Source: JBGOUV01 sp041477815 | GTDB taxonomy: Bacteria; Acidobacteriota; Terriglobia; Bryobacterales; JACQDG01 | DNA length: 6,870 bases | Direction: 5' to 3' | NCBI GenBank assembly: GCA_041477815.1 | Contig: JBGOUV010000377.1 | Location: forward strand, 1-6,870 | Part shown: positions 3,477 through 6,870 of the stretch, piece by piece | Layout: each line of letters opens with the position of its first letter | Position numbering within the stretch: the stretch's first letter is position 1 | The notes under the pieces: model-generated | What the model was told of the DNA's origin: nothing | The model's database searches: none | What the model saw: the letters and a program-made list of their open reading frames with translations, nothing else | Made by a program: the position numbers and the translations under genes

Positions 3477-5576
3477 GTGCGTCAGCTCGTCCAAAACCGT
3501 AAGTCCGGCGAGATCGAGCTGGTGGAGGTACCGGCCCCGGTCTGCGGTCCCCGCACGATCCTGGTCCGTACGCTGGCCTCCGCGGTCAGCGCCGGCACCG
3601 AGCGGCACATGATGAAGCTCGGCCGGCAGTCCATGCTGCGTACGGCCTTCGAGCGTCCCGACCTGGTTTCCCGCGTCGTCACCAAGTTCCAGCGCGAGGG
3701 CTTGGCGGCCACGGTACGGGCGGTGCGTGAGAAGACCGAGCAAACCGTGGCCCTGGGCTACAGCTCCTGCGGGCGGGTGGTCGAGGTCGGGCCGGAGGTC
3801 GACGATATCGGTCCCGGGGATCTGGTCGCCTGCGCCGGTCAGGACTTCGCTTCTCACGCCGAGATCGCCGCCGTCCCCCGTACCCTGGTAGCCCGCGTCC
3901 CCGACGGTGTCGCGCCCGAGCAGGCTGCCTTCGCTACCCTGGGCGCCATCGCCATCGAAGGTGTCCGGCTGGCCCACGTCGAGCTGGGCCAAACGACGGT
4001 GGTCATCGGACTCGGCCTGCTCGGTCAGATCACCGTCCAACTCCTGCTCGCCGCCGGATGCCGCGTGGTGGCCATCGATCTGGACGAGCAGCGCGTCGAG
4101 CTCGCCCGTCAGGCCGGCGCTACTCTCGCTTTCACCAACCAAAACCTCCCCGCCGACGTCACGCCTCACGGGGCCGACGCAGTGCTTATCACCGCCGATT
4201 CCTCCTCGAACGAGCCCCTGGAGCTGGCTGCCCGCCTGGCTCGCGAGAAGGGCCGCGTCGTCGCCGTGGGCCTTATCAAGACCGATCTTCCCCGCCACGA
4301 GTTCTTCCTCAAGGAACTCGAGTTCGTCGTGTCGCGCTCCACCGGACCCGGACGCTACGACCCCTCCTTCGAGATCGAGGGCCGCGACTACCCGTATCCC
4401 TACGTCCGCTGGACCCAGACCCGGAACCTGGAAGCCTTCCTGGACCTGCTGGCCCGCCGCCGCATCACCCTGTCCCACCTCATCACCCACCGGTTCCCGT
4501 TCTCGGAGGCCCCCGCCGCCTACGAGCTATTGGTAGGTGATACGCCCCCGATGGGGATGGTCTTCGAATACCCCGACACCGCACGGTCCGTGGAGCGCAG
4601 CATTCCCCTCCAACCTCCCGCCACCGCTCCCGCCGATACCCCGGCTATCGGCTTCATTGGCGCCGGCTCGTTCGCCCGCACCGTCCTGTTGCCCGCCCTC
4701 CAGCAATATCCCCAGATCCGCCGTGTGGCCCTGGCCTGCTCCAGCGGCGTCCATGCCCGCGAGGCCGCGGAGAAGTTCGGCTTCGAAACCGCCGCCACCT
4801 CCGCTCTCGAAGGCGCGCTCGACGCCGTCTTCATCGCCACGCCCCATTCCACCCACGCCGAGCTGGTCCTGGCGTCCCTCGCCGCCGGACGCCACGTCTT
4901 CGTGGAAAAGCCCCTCTGCGTGCAGCCGGAAGAGCTCGATTTGATCGCCGCTGCCCATAGCCGGGCCGGAAAGATCCTGATGGTCGGGTTCAACCGCCGC
5001 TTCTCGCCCTTCGCCCGGGAAGCGCGCGAACTGCTCGGCGCCCGCTCCGGCGAGGCGAGCTTCCTCTATCGGATCAATGCCGGACCTCTGCCCCCCGGCC
5101 ATTGGCTGGGCCGCCCCGCGGAGGGCGGCCGCATCGTCGGCGAAGTCTGTCATTTCATCGATCTGATTTCCTTCCTCATCGGCTCGCTTCCCGCCCGCGT
5201 ATTCGCCTCCGGCTCGCCCGACGGCGACGTCCAGATCCACCTTACCTTGGAGGACGGTTCCTCCGGCTCCCTCCACTACGTCACGTCCAACCGGGCCCGG
5301 CTGAGCAAGGAGCGTCTCGATATTTTCGCCCCCGATCTCACCATTGAGATGGACGACTTCCTCACCGCCGTGGTCCATCATCGCGGCCGCCGCACCCAGC
5401 GCAAGTGGAGCCGCCAGGACAAAGGACATCAGGCCGAGGTAGCCGCCTTCCTCGACGCGGTCCGCCGGGGCGGCCCCCCGCCCATCCCCATGGAAAGCCT
5501 GGTGCGGACCACCCGGGCTACCTTCGAGACCCTGCGCTCGCTTCGCACCGGGCAGCCATGCGCATTCTCTACGTAA
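3477..5576 (+). CDS. Two-domain oxidoreductase: MDR dehydrogenase fused to Gfo/Idh/MocA
   Basis: This is a 699-residue fusion. Residues 1 to about 365 form a zinc-alcohol-dehydrogenase-like (MDR) domain: an N-terminal GroES-like part with SAGTERHMM (38-46) and YSSCGRVVEVG (95-105), then a Rossmann nucleotide site VVIGLGLLGQITVQLLLAAG (175-194) ending in the acidic DLD (201-203), which favours NAD. Residues about 390-699 form a Gfo/Idh/MocA domain: IGFIGAGSFA (391-400), the catalytic-type EKPLCV (477-482, Lys478), GFNRRFSPF (504-512) and EVCHFIDL (556-563) with His559 and Asp562. The fusion recurs in glycan clusters and probably oxidises or epimerises a nucleotide sugar; the substrate is unknown. 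The GTG start begins 2 bases after the previous stop with no clear ribosome binding site, implying translational coupling. The gene appears intact. Confidence 0.93.
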   Translation: MRQLVQNRKSGEIELVEVPAPVCGPRTILVRTLASAVSAGTERHMMKLGRQSMLRTAFERPDLVSRVVTKFQREGLAATVRAVREKTEQTVALGYSSCGRVVEVGPEVDDIGPGDLVACAGQDFASHAEIAAVPRTLVARVPDGVAPEQAAFATLGAIAIEGVRLAHVELGQTTVVIGLGLLGQITVQLLLAAGCRVVAIDLDEQRVELARQAGATLAFTNQNLPADVTPHGADAVLITADSSSNEPLELAARLAREKGRVVAVGLIKTDLPRHEFFLKELEFVVSRSTGPGRYDPSFEIEGRDYPYPYVRWTQTRNLEAFLDLLARRRITLSHLITHRFPFSEAPAAYELLVGDTPPMGMVFEYPDTARSVERSIPLQPPATAPADTPAIGFIGAGSFARTVLLPALQQYPQIRRVALACSSGVHAREAAEKFGFETAATSALEGALDAVFIATPHSTHAELVLASLAAGRHVFVEKPLCVQPEELDLIAAAHSRAGKILMVGFNRRFSPFAREARELLGARSGEASFLYRINAGPLPPGHWLGRPAEGGRIVGEVCHFIDLISFLIGSLPARVFASGSPDGDVQIHLTLEDGSSGSLHYVTSNRARLSKERLDIFAPDLTIEMDDFLTAVVHHRGRRTQRKWSRQDKGHQAEVAAFLDAVRRGGPPPIPMESLVRTTRATFETLRSLRTGQPCAFST

Positions 5577-6775
5577 GCCAGTACTTCCCCCCCGAGATGG
5601 GAGCGCCGGCTGTGCGCGTTTCGCAGCTCTCCCGCCATTTCCACGACCTGGGCCACGACATCCGGGTGCTGACCGGCTTTCCCCATCATCCCGGCGGGCG
5701 CGTCTATCCCGGTTACCGCGGCCGCATTTGGAAGGGATTCGAAACCGACCAGTACCACGGCGTACCCGTCTACCGCACCTGGCTCTACCCGGCTCCGAAC
5801 CGCGGTAAAGTCCTGCGCTCGGCCGGCTATGGGAGCTTCCTGATCTCGGCCGCCCTGCGGGGCTGCCTGCTTCGCTTTCGTCCGGAGGTGGTCATCGGTA
5901 CCTCCCCCCAGCTCCTATGCGCCCTGGCCGGGAAGTGCGTCGCCCGCTGCCACGGCGCGAGGTTTGTCTTCGAGGTGCGCGACCTGTGGCCCGAGTCGCT
6001 GGTGGCGGTGGAGGCCTCCACCGAGCAGTCGCTTCTCTATCGCCTGCTTGACCGCGTCGCCCTCGGACTCTATCGGGACGCCTGGAAAATCGTAGTCGTC
6101 ACCGACGAGTTCCAGCGCCGTCTCACCGCTCGGGGCGTTCCGCCGTCCCGCATCGCCGTGGTCAAGACCGGCGTCGACACCGATCGGTTCCACCCCGCAG
6201 TGCCGCCGGCGGCGCGCCCGGAGCTGGCCGGCAAGTTCGTCGTCTCTTACATCGGTACCCTAGGCATGGCCCACTCGGTTTCCACTTTCCTGGAGGCCGC
6301 CGCGTTGCTCCGCGACCGCCGCGACCTCCACTTCCTCATCGTCGGCAACGGCGCCCAGCGCGAGCGGCTCCTGGGGACCTGGCGGGACCAGCATCTCGAC
6401 AACGTGACCATCCTCGACCAGCAGCCCTGGGAAGCGATCCCCTCCTATCTCACGCTCTCCGCCGCTTCCCTGGTGCACCTCAGCCGCTCGCCGCTGTTTG
6501 AAACCGTGCTGCCGTCCAAGATGTTCGAGATCATGGCGGCCGGCCGGCCGGTGATTCTGGGGGTAAAGGGTGAAGCGGAGCGCGTCCTCGGCCAGGCGGA
6601 GGCCGGCATCGCCTGCGAGCCCCAATCGCCGCCGGATCTGGCCCGGGCGGTGCTCCAGCTTGCCACTGATCCCGCCTTGTGCCGGCGTCTCGGTGAGAAC
6701 GGACGCGACTACGTACTCCACCACGCCTCCTACCGCCAGCGCGCCGCCGAGTACCTCGAAGTCCTGCATGGGTGA
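5558..6775 (+). CDS. Glycosyltransferase family 4 (WbuB-like)
   Basis: This 405-residue GT-B enzyme probably adds a sugar from a nucleotide donor to a lipid-linked glycan at the inner face of the membrane. The N-terminal acceptor domain (about 1-185) opens with MRILYVSQYFPPEMGAPAVR and contains FEVRDLWPESLVA (138-150), the signature of the WbuB-type group. The C-terminal donor domain (about 205-390) has VVKTGVDTDRFHP (201-213), SYIGTLGMAHS (230-240) and the sugar-nucleotide region LPSKMFEIMAAGRPVIL (318-334) with Glu324. ATG 5558 is chosen because the conserved sequence begins exactly there; upstream in-frame codons lie within the previous gene. It overlaps that gene by 19 bases in another frame, so the two are co-transcribed and probably coupled. 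Donor and acceptor cannot be read from the sequence. Confidence 0.93.
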   Translation: MRILYVSQYFPPEMGAPAVRVSQLSRHFHDLGHDIRVLTGFPHHPGGRVYPGYRGRIWKGFETDQYHGVPVYRTWLYPAPNRGKVLRSAGYGSFLISAALRGCLLRFRPEVVIGTSPQLLCALAGKCVARCHGARFVFEVRDLWPESLVAVEASTEQSLLYRLLDRVALGLYRDAWKIVVVTDEFQRRLTARGVPPSRIAVVKTGVDTDRFHPAVPPAARPELAGKFVVSYIGTLGMAHSVSTFLEAAALLRDRRDLHFLIVGNGAQRERLLGTWRDQHLDNVTILDQQPWEAIPSYLTLSAASLVHLSRSPLFETVLPSKMFEIMAAGRPVILGVKGEAERVLGQAEAGIACEPQSPPDLARAVLQLATDPALCRRLGENGRDYVLHHASYRQRAAEYLEVLHG

Positions 6776-6870
6776 CGTCCTCGACCGCTTGGCCGCTTGG
6801 TGGTACAGCCTCCGCTATCAGGAGAGGGAACAGCTACCGGCGCGTCTCCGCTACTGGCTGGCCTGGAAAC
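6768..6870 (+). CDS. Start of next operon gene, possibly a heparinase/alginate-lyase-type protein
   Basis: Only 34 codons are visible before the right edge. ATG 6768 overlaps the glycosyltransferase end by 8 bases, in keeping with the rest of the operon. The peptide begins MGDVLDRLAAWWYSLRYQER and goes on with PARLRYWLAWK, rich in Trp, Tyr, Leu and Arg. N-termini of this kind (tandem aromatic/Arg helices with a YSLRY-like motif) occur in heparinase II/III or alginate-lyase-family proteins, which often follow the two-domain oxidoreductase in such clusters. That identification is an inference from a very short stretch plus context; the existence of a gene is much safer than its name. Confidence 0.55.
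   Translation, partial: MGDVLDRLAAWWYSLRYQEREQLPARLRYWLAWK

Noticed and set aside
3459..4490. Long open frame on the - strand (343 codons) opposite the oxidoreductase
   Set aside because: It is a complement of GC-rich codons in a clearly conserved + strand gene. The translation is low-complexity Gly/Asp/Leu-rich with no recognisable domain.
4527..5429. Long open frame on the - strand (300 codons) opposite the Gfo/Idh/MocA domain
   Set aside because: Same cause: a shadow of high-GC coding sequence. The product is Gly/Ala/Glu-rich with no motif.
1..6870. CRISPR array, tRNA, rRNA, transposase or integrase genes
   Set aside because: No regularly spaced repeats, cloverleaf-like sequences, transposase or tyrosine-recombinase motifs were found on either strand.

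Overview
The window is high-GC bacterial DNA from a surface-polysaccharide or decorated-glycan biosynthesis locus. All credible genes are on the + strand. The genus cannot be read from the sequence. The GC-rich codon use and gene set would fit Acidobacteriota or a similar soil or sediment lineage, probably assembled environmental DNA, but this is a guess.

Layout. Bases 1-1310 hold the 3' three-quarters of an O-carbamoyltransferase (NodU/CmcH/SxtI type). Bases 2915-6870 hold a tightly packed operon: an SxtJ-family membrane protein (2915-3325), a 50-residue DUF5989/SxtK-like membrane peptide that starts with TTG (3322-3474), a two-domain oxidoreductase (3477-5576), a family 4 glycosyltransferase (5558-6775), and the first 34 codons of a further gene (6768 onward). 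Neighbouring genes here overlap or sit within 2 bases of each other. Carbamoyltransferase, SxtJ and a DUF5989-type peptide recur together elsewhere, as sxtI-sxtJ-sxtK do in the saxitoxin cluster. The natural reading is one pathway that makes, transfers and carbamoylates a sugar.

About 1.6 kb (1311-2914) of different DNA lies between the carbamoyltransferase and sxtJ. It has locally lower GC (about 47% for 1621-1800 by hand count), small orphan ORFs and a type II toxin-antitoxin pair (addiction-module antitoxin 2229-2453, RelE/ParE toxin 2450-2746). The pair is bracketed by two related, similarly oriented hairpin elements, 2130-2195 and 2762-2825. These have the layout of integron attC sites: a 5' RYYYAAC-type box, an imperfect inverted repeat and a 3' GTTRRRY box. 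The toxin-antitoxin unit (2190-2819) therefore looks like an integron gene cassette. The small helical ORF at 1794-2039, followed by the first attC-like site, looks like a second cassette. No integrase or attI is in view, so this would be a cluster of attC sites lacking an integrase (CALIN), or a remnant, lodged in a glycan operon.

Other points. A 41-codon zinc-ribbon ORF (1407-1532) looks like the truncated start of a larger protein, and its ribosome binding site sits inside a small hairpin. A strong 8-bp hairpin follows the carbamoyltransferase. The antitoxin has a -10-like box placed as if its mRNA were leaderless.
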